From Okeania sp. SIO3B5 (GTDB lineage Bacteria; Cyanobacteriota; Cyanobacteriia; Cyanobacteriales; Microcoleaceae), in contig NZ_JAAHHG010000066.1 of assembly GCF_010692555.1 (NCBI RefSeq), forward strand, positions 1 through 32,788: DNA of 32,788 bases, in the 5' to 3' direction. The notes under the pieces are model-generated. The model ran no database searches, was not told the origin of the DNA, and saw nothing but the letters and a program-made list of their open reading frames with translations. The translations under genes and the position numbers were made by a program. Every line of letters begins with the position of its first letter. The first letter of the stretch is position 1. Shown here piece after piece: positions 8,057-14,790 of the stretch.

Positions 8057-8097
8057 CAGACACGGATTTAGCCACGGATGTACGGATTGATTTCTGA
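7498..8097 (+). CDS. Uma2-family endonuclease-like protein, tandem copy 2 with altered tail
   Basis: This is identical to copy 1 up to ILG, then has a different tail of 13 residues (ADTDLATDVRIDF) instead of the single Asp. The tail is encoded by a 33-bp dispersed repeat (8056-8088) also found just upstream of mutL in the opposite orientation. The 3' end has therefore been replaced by non-genic repeat DNA. The same AAGGAG ribosome-binding site precedes ATG 7498. All nuclease-core residues are present, so the product could still fold. It may be expressed independently, since its own copy of the upstream 27 bp is retained. The effect of the tail is unknown. Confidence 0.88.
   Translation: MAVELLRQLFTVDQYYKMQDAGVFTGNERVELIRGEIIKMSPMGIRHSACVKRLAELFILRLAQTITVGIQDSVRLNNTSEPQPDISLLQRRSDFYETQQPQPENVFLLIEVSDTTIKYDREIKIPLYAENNIVEVWLVNLTEECLEVYRQPTANGYEIVQTFQRGETLTIQALPNVTFTVDEILGADTDLATDVRIDF
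8056..8088. repeat. 33-bp dispersed repeat forming the Uma2 copy-2 tail
   Basis: GCAGACACGGATTTAGCC and the following CACGGATGTACGGATT match, in reverse complement, bases 18187-18219, with 30 of 33 positions alike. The other copy ends 2 bp before the mutL start codon. Here the repeat is translated as the C-terminus of the second Uma2 copy. From its stop codon to 8280 I see only short AACTGAT-type tandem repeats (about 8132-8150) and a small CACAG/CTGTG hairpin. Confidence 0.7.
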
Positions 8098-8280
8098 AAG
8101 AGAGATAGACATAGTGGGTTGGCACACTTATTCAGTTATCAGTTATCAGTCCATGAGAAACAAACTGTTTATCGCTGAGAAACGATCCTTTACCGCTATG
8201 AGTGAAGCTCCTTCCTGGTTTCTATAATTAAAAGCGCTCTGCACAGTTTTAGCTGTGTCGGTTCGGAAATAGAGGGTAAA

Positions 8281-8409
8281 GGACAAGTAGGAACAATTGT
8301 TATGGAATACAATAACAATGTTTTTGAAGTAGATTTTTCTGATAATGATGGAACAACTTATACTATGGGGACTGTTTCAGGGAATCAACTACACCCCTGT
8401 AAACTTTAG
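8281..8409 (+). pseudogene. DUF4926 gene fragment
   Basis: The reading GQVGTIVMEYNNNVFEVDF followed by SDNDGTTYTMGT matches the second half of the MITE-split gene at 5370-5713 almost residue for residue. It lacks the first 30 residues and has a different end (VSGNQLHPCKL). It has no start codon of its own. It is probably a remnant of a duplication that also moved Uma2 genes in this island. Confidence 0.75.
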
Positions 8410-8517
8410 TTAATTCTCTATATCTGAAAAAAAATCGATTCGCTAAAGCGAGACTCGAAAGAGGAAAAAGAAAAAAGGGAAAAGGGGAAAAGGGGAAAAG
8501 AAAAGAGGGGAAGAATC

Positions 8518-9816
8518 CTAGAAAGGAGAGACAGGCGAGATGACGCGAAAACCGACATAGTAGAGGTAGTAGGCAACATAATGGTAGCGGCTGGCACACC
8601 GACAATCCCAAGAAAAGCTGTACCAGCTACCGTCACGAACTACTCTTTCACTACTACCCCCAGTTTCCCAAGCACTTCCATCAGTAGGCGCTCCATTATA
8701 ATTTTTGTGCCAAACATCTTGACACCATTCATAGACATTCCCCTGCATATCATATAAACCAAAAGCATTGGGTGGGAAAATTCCTACATCCGTTGTTTCT
8801 CCTCGATATTTTCCTTTAGGAGCATTACCATAAGGATAGTTACCGTTGTAGTTAACTAACTCAGACGTTATAGTTTCTCCAAAATAAAAAGGTGTTGTTG
8901 TTCCTGCACGACAAGCATATTCCCACTGACTCTCACTAGGCAACCTGTAAATTTTCCTACTTTTCTGAGATAGCTTTTGACAAAATTCTGTCGCATCGTT
9001 CCAACTTACTTTTTCTACAGGGCGATTTTCTCCTTTAAAATACGAAGGATTATTTCCCATAATTGCTTGGTATTGCTTTTGAGTAATGGGATATTTGCTC
9101 ATATAAAAAGGTTGGAGAGTGACTTTATGTTGCGGACTTTCAGAGGAATGTCTCTCAACCTCATTTTCTGGCGAACCCATAATAAAACTGCCCCCAGGAA
9201 TATAAACCATTTCCAACTTTATTCCATTACCCAAATCTTCTATTTTTTGCCTAGCACTTCCCTGGGTGCGGTTAGTAACCTTACCAGAGTCGTTGACAGT
9301 TAAAACTTCAAAAGTAAATAGTTCCCCTTTTTCTGATTCTGCTGTTGATGGTACTTTAGGCAAATTAGAAGATTTATTCTCTGGTATTTTTCCCCACCCC
9401 AATAGCTGCCCTTTTTCTGATTCTGCTGTTGATGTTACTTTAGGCAAATTAGAAGATTTATTCTCTGGTGGCTTTTCCGACTTCCTTTGTGTCTGACTCC
9501 CAGTATTTTGTAACGCTCTTAACCTTCTTTCAACTTCTTCTCGTCTGCGTTGCTCATTCCTCAATAGCTCCCCTGATGTTACTTTAGGCAAATTAGAAGA
9601 TTTATTCTCTGGTGGCTTTTCCGATACCCTTTGTCTTTGACTCCAAGTATTTTGTACCGATCTTAACCTTCTTTCAACTTCTTCTCGTCTGCGTTGCTCA
9701 TTCCTCAGTTCCCTTTCCAACTCACTCACCTCAGTCGAAACTTGTCGCTTGGGAAAATATCTCACCATAAAATAAATCAAACTACCACCACCAACTATTA
9801 CCGCACCATAAAACAA
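8518..9816 (-). CDS. Membrane-anchored FGE/SUMF1-domain protein with a DGR-like variable C-terminus
   Basis: The 432 residues read in order as follows. A transmembrane helix lies at about residues 3-18. A charged coiled-coil region follows, with NEQRRREEVERRLR at 39-52 and again at 87-100. PENKSSNLPKV is repeated four times between about 69 and 155. A formylglycine-generating-enzyme (C-type-lectin-like) domain runs from about 195 to the end (MVYIPGGSFIMGS, YPITQKQYQAIMG, RLPSESQWEYACRAG, NAFGLYDMQGNVYEWC). In ordinary members the end reads like RGGSW...CRSA.R...GFRV. Here the equivalent block (residues 398-424) is filled with Tyr, Ser, Cys, Phe and His, as in DGR target proteins. The start is uncertain: TTG 9816 is used, there is no ATG nearby, and the frame is closed at an upstream TAA near 9850. 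A TnpB fragment lies directly upstream, so the 5' part may have been lost. Function as a hypervariable binding protein is inferred. Confidence 0.88.
   Translation of the reverse strand: MFYGAVIVGGGSLIYFMVRYFPKRQVSTEVSELERELRNEQRRREEVERRLRSVQNTWSQRQRVSEKPPENKSSNLPKVTSGELLRNEQRRREEVERRLRALQNTGSQTQRKSEKPPENKSSNLPKVTSTAESEKGQLLGWGKIPENKSSNLPKVPSTAESEKGELFTFEVLTVNDSGKVTNRTQGSARQKIEDLGNGIKLEMVYIPGGSFIMGSPENEVERHSSESPQHKVTLQPFYMSKYPITQKQYQAIMGNNPSYFKGENRPVEKVSWNDATEFCQKLSQKSRKIYRLPSESQWEYACRAGTTTPFYFGETITSELVNYNGNYPYGNAPKGKYRGETTDVGIFPPNAFGLYDMQGNVYEWCQDVWHKNYNGAPTDGSAWETGGSSERVVRDGSWYSFSWDCRCASRYHYVAYYLYYVGFRVISPVSPF
8542..8631 (-). other. Candidate DGR variable region (VR)
   Basis: Sense codons of residues 398-420 include TAC, AGC, TTT, GAT, TGT, AGC, TAC, CAT, TAT, TAC, TAC, CTC, TAC and TAT. 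Each can be derived from AAC, AAT, AGT or CAC by changing adenines only, while G, C and T positions fit a template of the form WNNNSWNCRSANRNNN followed by VANNHNNVGFRV. Adenine-only change is the hallmark of DGR mutagenic homing, and the FGE-fold C-terminus is a standard DGR target. The invariant G/C-rich segment GTCGGTTTTCGCGTC at the 3' side would be the homing-initiation side. No template repeat or reverse transcriptase was found in the window. Confidence 0.72.
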
Positions 9817-9868
9817 CCGTACGAAAAAAACTGTAGAAAATTGTAACAGCTTTTATCTTGATATTGGA

Positions 9869-10348
9869 TTAACCAATACAGGCGCTCTCGGCACAGCTCA
9901 CTATTCCCTCGACAGTAAAAGCCCCTGGGAATTTCTTTCTGATTATCGCATATACTGCCATTGATATCGGCATTAATCACTTTACCTGTTCCACTTCTAA
10001 ACAAACCGCGTTTGACTCGTTTTCCCACATAATTCTCATGGCACCTGGGCAATTCTAGGTCAAGTGCAGAAGTTTTACTGGTGTAACAATCTTGCTGTTT
10101 CCATAACTTTGATACCAGCAAGTTCACATTTATAAGTTATCTGTTGAATTAGCTTAGAGTGTGGTATTTGGGTAAAGTTTTGATTGTTTTTTTTACCGAT
10201 GTTTGCACCCTGTTTCCAATTATCATTTTTTCCAATTACTACAGTACCTATATTACTCTTCACTAAATAATTAACAACTAACTTGCTGGTGTTATGCAGA
10301 TAATTCTCGACAAAACGATTTCGGTGATAGGTTAACGCTTCAATCTTA
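9869..10348 (-). pseudogene. tnpB: C-terminal fragment of a TnpB-family protein (second type)
   Basis: In three frames the minus strand gives consecutive pieces of one TnpB C-terminal half. The first is LTYHRNRFVENYLHNTSKL, VVIGKNDNWKQGANIGKKNN and FTQIPHSKLIQQITYKCELAG. After a shift near 10085 come CYTSKTSALDLELPRCH, VGKRVKRGLFRSGTGK and VINADINGS, with the last catalytic Asp. After another shift come YAIIRKKFPGAFTVEGI and a stop at 9869. The N-terminal half is missing. The fragment lies exactly between the truncated protease and the FGE-domain gene, all on the same strand. It cannot encode an active nuclease. Confidence 0.82.
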
Positions 10349-10649
10349 CTGGCTGAAAAGTAACTAAAGCTAAATCTATACTATAAGGAAGTCTTTCTAT
10401 ATTAGCAATCCGCCAGGGTTTCATATCTTTAGCAGTTTCGACGAAATTTTCTCCTTTTCCTTGCAAAACATGAGCTGCCGTTAGTACACTACAGACTCCT
10501 GGTTTTCCAGGTACAAAAAAACCAGTTCCATGCCCAGATTTATTGCTAATAATGACAATACTAGATTTGATTTTTTCCGGTGAAACAGAACAATTTGTCA
10601 AAGCTAGGGAGAGTAAAGTTAGACTAAGGATGCGAGGTAGAATTTTCAT
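10349..10649 (-). pseudogene. Trypsin-like serine protease, truncated after the Asp motif
   Basis: This begins at ATG 10649 (MKILPRILSLTLLSLAL) with a secretion signal and a possible, weak lipobox ending in Cys (LTNC). It continues with a serine-protease N-terminal half: GHGTGFFVPG, the catalytic His in LTAAHVLQG and the catalytic Asp in YSIDLALVTF. Homology to the family ends at LVTF. The ORF runs on for a few codons of TnpB DNA to a stop at 10332. The Ser-containing half is absent, so it is inactive. Protease-FGE fusions are plausible in cyanobacteria, so this may be the lost N-terminal part of the downstream FGE gene, split by the TnpB fragment. Confidence 0.72.
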
Positions 10650-10701
10650 TTTATACAAACTCGGTTTCTATACTTTTTTTGATACTACTGGACTGTTTAA
10701 T

Positions 10702-10957
10702 CCCACATTCCGCACCACAAAATGTAGCAACCGAAGGAGGAGTCAGGAGACAGCTATACTGGAGACAGAATTTGAGAAGAAAATCATAGCTGCCGTGATC
10801 GAGTACACGATCAAGTAAGTATTTATGCGTAAATTTTTTACTTCATTATTTGATCGACGAAAAAAGTAATTGAGATGATTTGTATAGTATAAATACCTAC
10901 AAAGCTACGGATTTATATACTACTTTTAATGATACAAACTGAAGTGCGGAATGTGGG
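10702..10957. mobile_element. 256-bp MITE-like element
   Basis: The ends CCCACATTCCGCA and TGCGGAATGTGGG are perfect 13-bp inverted repeats, flanked by TTTAAT at 10696-10701 and 10958-10963. No ORF of note is inside. An inner GATCGAGTACACGATC-like segment (about 10797-10812) can also fold. It lies upstream of the truncated protease gene. Confidence 0.75.
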
Positions 10958-10996
10958 TTTAATCTAATAGAATAAACCTAACATTAGTAAGGTTTT

Positions 10997-11068
10997 GTTG
11001 GGTTTATCCTACGGATAAGCTACGCTAACACTCCGTACCGCTACTTGGTGTGCAAGCTACAACCCAAC
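10997..11068. repeat. Palindromic intergenic repeat
   Basis: GTTGGGTT (10997-11004) and AACCCAAC (11061-11068) are inverted, enclosing a short segment with its own small repeats (ATCCTACGGATAAGC). GTTGGGTT-type palindromes are common in cyanobacterial spacers. The rest of 10964-11168 holds nothing I can name. Confidence 0.5.
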
Positions 11069-11168
11069 CTACATTTTTAGGCGTGTCTGTCTACTACAAG
11101 TTTTACTATTAGATTTATTGCTTGCTTAAGTTCAATATTTAGGATATCCAGTATTTTTTAATGCAAAA

Positions 11169-11987
11169 TTAGTTCCTAAAAATCTCCTGATCGCTCAACT
11201 TTAAATTTGGCTCTAAATCTGAATATTCACCTAATTTATATTGTTTTTGTTTAATTAATTTCTCTAATCTCTTAACACGCTTTTCTCCAGCAGGATGACT
11301 AGAAAAAAAGTCCCAGCTTAATTTTTCTTGTTCTTTAAAGTTCTTAAAAAAATCTGTTGCCCCTGTCACATGACCATAAGTTTCATTTAATAACATTAAT
11401 CCGAATTCATCTGCTTGATATTCTTGAGACTGAGAATAGCGAGTATTACTAATAGTTTCGATAATAACTCCTACACTATTAGCTAAAGTCGAATTATCTC
11501 CAAAAATACTAGCGATCGCAACTCGAATAGCTAAGGTTTTTCCTAAACTCCGAAGATGATCTCTATTGGCAAAATGTCCTAATTCATGACCTAAAATCAT
11601 CATCAATTCATTTTCTGATTTAACTTCTTTCACTAACCCCTCAAAAATACCAATAACATCCCCAGGAATGGCAAAAGCGTTAACGTTTTTTTCAGGAATA
11701 TAGATTACTCGATAATCCCTTTTTTCTGATAATTTATTATCTAGTTTAGACTCCAAACTATCTAATAGGTTATTTAAGATTTCTTGTTGAGGAGAATCTT
11801 TAGCTTTTTGTTCGTAAACCGGAACAATTAATGCTCCTAATTTTTGTTCCCAACTAATAGGAATTTGAGTAATTGCCCAATCAACTAACATCGATACAAA
11901 GCTAATCATTATGACAATAATCGCTGTAAAAATTCCTAATATAATTAAAAGTTGACGATTAGTTGGTGAGGGATTGCGATCGCTCAT
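11169..11987 (-). CDS. M48-family membrane metallopeptidase
   Basis: This is a zinc endopeptidase of the HtpX/Oma1/BepA class, which degrades misfolded membrane or exported proteins. In 272 residues, one transmembrane helix (about 13-35) is followed by a periplasm- or lumen-facing or cytosolic catalytic domain. HELGH at 134-138 supplies the two zinc His and the catalytic Glu, and EYQAD at 189-193 supplies the third ligand. NAFAIPGDVIGIF and the C-terminal SSHPAGEKRVKRL are typical of the family. The ATG at 11987 follows directly after a HIP1 site and matches family N-termini. A repeat-filled region lies upstream (11998-12572), so the promoter is likely within or next to a family-1 element. 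The substrate is unknown. Confidence 0.92.
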   Translation of the reverse strand: MSDRNPSPTNRQLLIILGIFTAIIVIMISFVSMLVDWAITQIPISWEQKLGALIVPVYEQKAKDSPQQEILNNLLDSLESKLDNKLSEKRDYRVIYIPEKNVNAFAIPGDVIGIFEGLVKEVKSENELMMILGHELGHFANRDHLRSLGKTLAIRVAIASIFGDNSTLANSVGVIIETISNTRYSQSQEYQADEFGLMLLNETYGHVTGATDFFKNFKEQEKLSWDFFSSHPAGEKRVKRLEKLIKQKQYKLGEYSDLEPNLKLSDQEIFRN

Positions 11988-12060
11988 GAATTTGATTAAT
12001 AATTAAGGAGTCAGGAGTCAGGAGTCAGGAGTCAGAATAAATAGGAATTATAGAGGAGTT

Positions 12061-12248
12061 ATACCAATTTGATAAATGTTTGTTACAAATGGTAGAAGTA
12101 AGAAAGAAGGAAGAAGGAAGAAGAGGTAAATATTTAAAAAAAGGGAAAAAAGATAGAGATAACTTTTTCAAATGAACTGGAGCAGCTATTTTTAAGCATA
12201 TCTGATCGATATCTACCTTTTTGTAGCATTCTTTTTTCAAATTGGTAT
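12061..12248. mobile_element. MITE-like element with ATACCAATT ends (188 bp)
   Basis: ATACCAATTTGA and TCAAATTGGTAT are perfect 12-bp inverted ends. It is inserted in family-1 copy G. The interior is purine-rich and contains GGAAGAA-type repeats. There is no transposase. Confidence 0.65.
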
Positions 12249-12249
12249 T

Positions 12250-12446
12250 ATACCATTTCTCAAAAAGAATACTATGTATGATTGGGTGGGGGAGTGTGGG
12301 AAGTGTGGGAAATGTGGGGAGGGGTTAAAAGTAGGAAAAATCTATACTAACCGACTAATAATTGTCAAAAAAATACTTTGAATCTTGGTAAATATTTGAC
12401 TGTTGAAGTATAACTGAAGTATAGCATTGCTTTTGGGAATTGGTAT
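12250..12446. mobile_element. MITE-like element with ATACCAATT ends (197 bp)
   Basis: The left end ATACCATTTCTCAAAAAG and the reverse complement of the right end, ATACCAATTCCCAAAAGC, differ at only a few positions. It abuts the previous element with a single T between them, and the bases TAGTCGG that follow belong to the host family-1 copy. Confidence 0.6.
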
Positions 12447-12572
12447 TAGTCGGAAAAATTATCCCTGGATTTTTCTGCCATAATTATCCCAAAATACTAA
12501 CTTTTTGACCTTGTTTCACCAAAAATGCTCAAGCTTTTATCTATCAATACTTTGATAATTAATCAGCAAATC

Positions 12573-13271
12573 TTAATCACTACTCTTGGTAGGACGGAAA
12601 GGATTTAAAAAGTTTAATAGAGGATAAATAGCGCGACTTTGAATCCATAAACTGCCTTGGCCACTAAACCGACAAACCAACCCTTCACCCCCTAAAATTC
12701 CTGTTTTTAAACCTTTAAATGATAAACCTCCAATCATCTCGACATTATAATTTAGGGTATCTTCAAAAGCCACAACATAACTGGTATCTACCACATAATT
12801 TTCTTCCACAGGAATTTCTAAAATACCCCCATAGGAACTAAACCAAAAATCCCCCCTTCCAGTAGCTCTTAATAAAAACAAAGATTCTCCACTAAAAAAG
12901 CCTTTAAATCCTTGAAATTTAGTATCTATTTCTACAGTATCACTACAGGCAACAAATCCTGATGATTGAACCAATAAACCACAACGATTCTCTAAATAAT
13001 AATGTTGAATATCTCCAGGGACACCAGGGGAAATATAGAGTTTTCCTGACTGGTTTTGAGCGGTAAATTCACTAATAAATAAGGATTCACCACCCAACAT
13101 TCTACCGACTCCTTTCATTAAGCCACCTTTGACCTTAGATTGCATTTTTATTGAGGTATCCATAGCTGCCATAGCTGAGGCTTCTACTAATACTTTTTGC
13201 TCCGGGTACAAATCAATAATTAATGAAGCATAAGCTGGAGAATGTTCAATTTTATAAGCAATTTTTGACAT
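12573..13271 (-). CDS. AIM24-family protein, paralogue 1
   Basis: The 232-residue protein belongs to the AIM24 (TIGR00266) family, a beta-rich fold of unknown function in bacteria; the name comes from a yeast mitochondrial protein. Typical marks are YASLIIDLYPEQKVLVEASA near the N-terminus, the repeated motif GGESLF, HYYLENRCGLLVQSSGFVA and GGILEIPVEENYVVDTSYVV, then GGEGLVCRFSGQGSLWIQSR at the end. The start at 13271 has no competitor. The TAA stop coincides with the end of family-1 repeat copy G (TAAGATTTGCTGATTAA on the minus strand). Two further paralogues follow upstream on the same strand, about 830 bp away, separated by repeats. The three probably have related or joint roles. Confidence 0.9.
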   Translation of the reverse strand: MSKIAYKIEHSPAYASLIIDLYPEQKVLVEASAMAAMDTSIKMQSKVKGGLMKGVGRMLGGESLFISEFTAQNQSGKLYISPGVPGDIQHYYLENRCGLLVQSSGFVACSDTVEIDTKFQGFKGFFSGESLFLLRATGRGDFWFSSYGGILEIPVEENYVVDTSYVVAFEDTLNYNVEMIGGLSFKGLKTGILGGEGLVCRFSGQGSLWIQSRAIYPLLNFLNPFRPTKSSD

Positions 13272-13318
13272 ATATAGTCATCCTATTTTATTTGTGTATA
13301 AAAATCTTACTGCTTTTA

Positions 13319-13346
13319 GGGAACAGGGAACAGGGAACAGGGAACA
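13319..13346. repeat. GGGAACA heptamer array and surrounding spacer
   Basis: Four GGGAACA units lie 50 bp upstream of AIM24 paralogue 1. A short block around GTCATCCTATTTTATT occurs at 13278-13293 and again at about 13409-13424, so the gene's immediate upstream sequence is partly duplicated. No gene is seen between 13272 and 14097. Confidence 0.7.
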
Positions 13347-13491
13347 GGTAGGATTTTCAGTTTTTTATCTACTTTTTGATTACCCGCAACTTATTTAGGA
13401 TTGCTATATACAGTCATCCTATTTTATTGGTAAATAATAAATTTAAAACAGAGAATAGGGAATGTTATTTCAGTTATCAGTTATCAGTGCC

Positions 13492-13567
13492 CCCGCCCAT
13501 CCCCCAAAATTGGGCGACTAGAGCAAGCAAATTGACTCTTGTTCCCCCCAAAGTTGGGGGGCTAGGG
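13492..13567. repeat. C/G-rich palindromic intergenic repeat
   Basis: CCCCCAAAATTGGG and CCCCCCAAAGTTGGGGGG, followed by CTAGGGGGGC, form strong hairpins in a few dozen bases. It is preceded by two AGTTATC units (13473-13488). This is typical mobile palindromic junk of cyanobacterial spacers. No coding function is seen. Confidence 0.55.
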
Positions 13568-13606
13568 GGGCAAAATTCAGTATCAAAAAACTTTTCAGAT
13601 ATCCTC

Positions 13607-13830
13607 TAATTAGGGTTTGCTGAAAAAGTCTGATGGTAATGGTAGGCAACAGGGAACAGGCAACAGGCAACAGTTTAGACTACTGCTACGGCCAAATTTT
13701 CTGATACTCAGCAGAAAAATATGAGCATTTTGAGACCAAAAGAGCCAAAAACCTTGCACTTTTTTAGAAGAAAAAACCCTGAAAGCCTTAACTGGCATTG
13801 ATTACAATTTTATTCAGCAAGCCCTAATTA
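13607..13830. repeat. Family-1 dispersed element, copy B
   Basis: The left end AATTAGGGTTTGCTGAAAAAG and right end TTATTCAGCAAGCCCTAATTA are inverted. Inside are the heptamer-like cargo (GGCAACA/GGGAACA, about 13646-13672) and the core motifs CAGAAAAATATGAGCATTTTGAG and CCTTGCACTTTTTTAG. It abuts copy C, the two sharing CCCTAATTAGG. Confidence 0.75.
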
Positions 13831-14100
13831 GGTCTTGCAATTAAATATCAAAGCATTGACAGATAAATAGTAAAGCCTTTTTTAGATAGAAAAAAAATGC
13901 CTGATTTTCAGTATATTACGCTCAAAAAATCATCAGAAAAGGCAGAATAATTGCAGAAAAATCACTCTAACAAAATATCTGACTATCTCCTCTATAATTC
14001 TCCGACTACTCCCCCGCTCCCCTACTCCCCTACTCCCCTACTCCCCTACTCCTCCGCTCCCCTACTCCCCTACTCCCTAAAAATAAGCAAACCCTAATTA
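13825..14100. repeat. Family-1 dispersed element, copy C
   Basis: The left end is AATTAGGTCTTGCAATTAA, then ATCAAAGCATTGACAGATAA and CTGACTATCTCCTCTATAATT of the core. An array of CCCCTACT units (about 14010-14078) follows, and the right end is GCAAACCCTAATTA. The last three bases are the stop codon (TAA on the minus strand) of the AIM24 gene at 14098. Confidence 0.75.
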
Positions 14101-14775
14101 TCTAGGAGGTAATTGAGAACCGATAACAGATCCAAAACTCCCTGGATTATGGGTTTGACAATAAACTTTGCCTTGACCTTGGAAACGACAGACAAAACCT
14201 TCACCGCCAAAAAATGCTCCCAACCAACTCGAATTAGCTTTATCAATACGAAAATCTAAACTTCTTTCAAAGGCGACAATATGACCAGTATCCACAATAT
14301 AATCACCGTTAACATCTATTTCATAAATTCCTCCAAAAGAGGTTAAAATTACCGGACCATAACCCGTAACACTTAACCAAAAAATAGATTCTCCTGAGAA
14401 TAAAGATTTCATCCCCTGAAACCCTAAATCAAGGTCTACATTGTTAGCAGAAGCAAGATAGGAAGCTGATTGGACGACTAATTCTTGACCCTTCATTTCA
14501 TAAACTAGGATGTCTCCCATAAATTTAGGGGCTAGAAAAACTTGACCGTCGGGGGTAGGGGAACGAAAAACACTTAAAAAGAGAGATTCACCCCCTAACA
14601 TTCGTTTCAGTCCTCCCATAATTCCCCCTCCTTTTCCTTGTCTGAGGGTAGTACTACTATTGACAAACCCACTCATAGCAACCATAGAACCTGCTTGGGC
14701 GACGATTTCTTCCCCTGCATTTAAGCTAACTTTGGCGATCGCATTATCGGGTTGATGTATTAGTTGAATATCCAT
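14098..14775 (-). CDS. AIM24-family protein, paralogue 2
   Basis: A 225-residue paralogue of the preceding gene, with the same motif order: DNAIAKVSLNAGEEIVAQAG, SMVAMSGFV, GGGIMGGLKRMLGGESLF, VYEMKGQELVVQSASYLAS, FSGESIFWL and GGEGFVCRFQGQGKVY. It starts at ATG 14775 and is followed 15 bp upstream by paralogue 3 on the same strand, so paralogues 3 and 2 probably form one transcription unit. Its stop codon TAA lies within the terminal bases of family-1 repeat copy C. The last residues (GSVIGSQLPPR) may therefore be near-native or slightly trimmed. Biochemical function is unknown. Confidence 0.9.
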   Translation of the reverse strand: MDIQLIHQPDNAIAKVSLNAGEEIVAQAGSMVAMSGFVNSSTTLRQGKGGGIMGGLKRMLGGESLFLSVFRSPTPDGQVFLAPKFMGDILVYEMKGQELVVQSASYLASANNVDLDLGFQGMKSLFSGESIFWLSVTGYGPVILTSFGGIYEIDVNGDYIVDTGHIVAFERSLDFRIDKANSSWLGAFFGGEGFVCRFQGQGKVYCQTHNPGSFGSVIGSQLPPR

Positions 14776-14790
14776 GATTTTTTGAACTTT

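Larger units (their letters stand above)
11998..12572. repeat. Family-1 dispersed element, copy G, carrying nested insertions
   Basis: The right part (12447-12572: AGTCGGAAAAATT, GGATTTTTCTGCC, AAAATACTAACTTTTTGA, ending ATTAATCAGCAAATCTTA) matches the core and terminus of other family-1 copies. The left part holds four GGAGTCA units (12007-12034) and GGAATTATAGAGGAG. In copy F (reverse complement) these two parts are directly adjacent (ATAGAGGAGATAGTCGG). Here they are separated by two smaller inverted-repeat elements. The distal end supplies the stop codon of the AIM24 gene at 12573. Confidence 0.65.

Noticed and set aside
8363-8636. Two overlapping minus-strand ORFs with Pro/Phe/Leu-rich translations over the FGE 3' end
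   Set aside because: They are shadows of the purine-rich tract downstream and of the variable region in other frames; low-complexity translations.
8518-8640. Sulfatase-activating FGE function for the SUMF1-domain protein
   Set aside because: The C-terminal block is not conserved as in catalytic FGE, no sulfatase gene is nearby, and the adenine-type codon pattern fits a DGR target better.
8977-9496. Plus-strand ORFs opposite the FGE gene
   Set aside because: They are antisense shadows of the repeat-coding region; no start signals or recognisable domains.
12025-12240. 71-codon minus-strand ORF upstream of the M48 gene
   Set aside because: It lies wholly within a MITE-like element and a GGAAGAA tract, giving a low-complexity Leu/Phe/Ser protein.
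13319-14078. Tandem heptamer arrays considered as a CRISPR array
   Set aside because: Units are 7-8 bp with no spacers of constant length, and no cas gene is near; these are STRRs.
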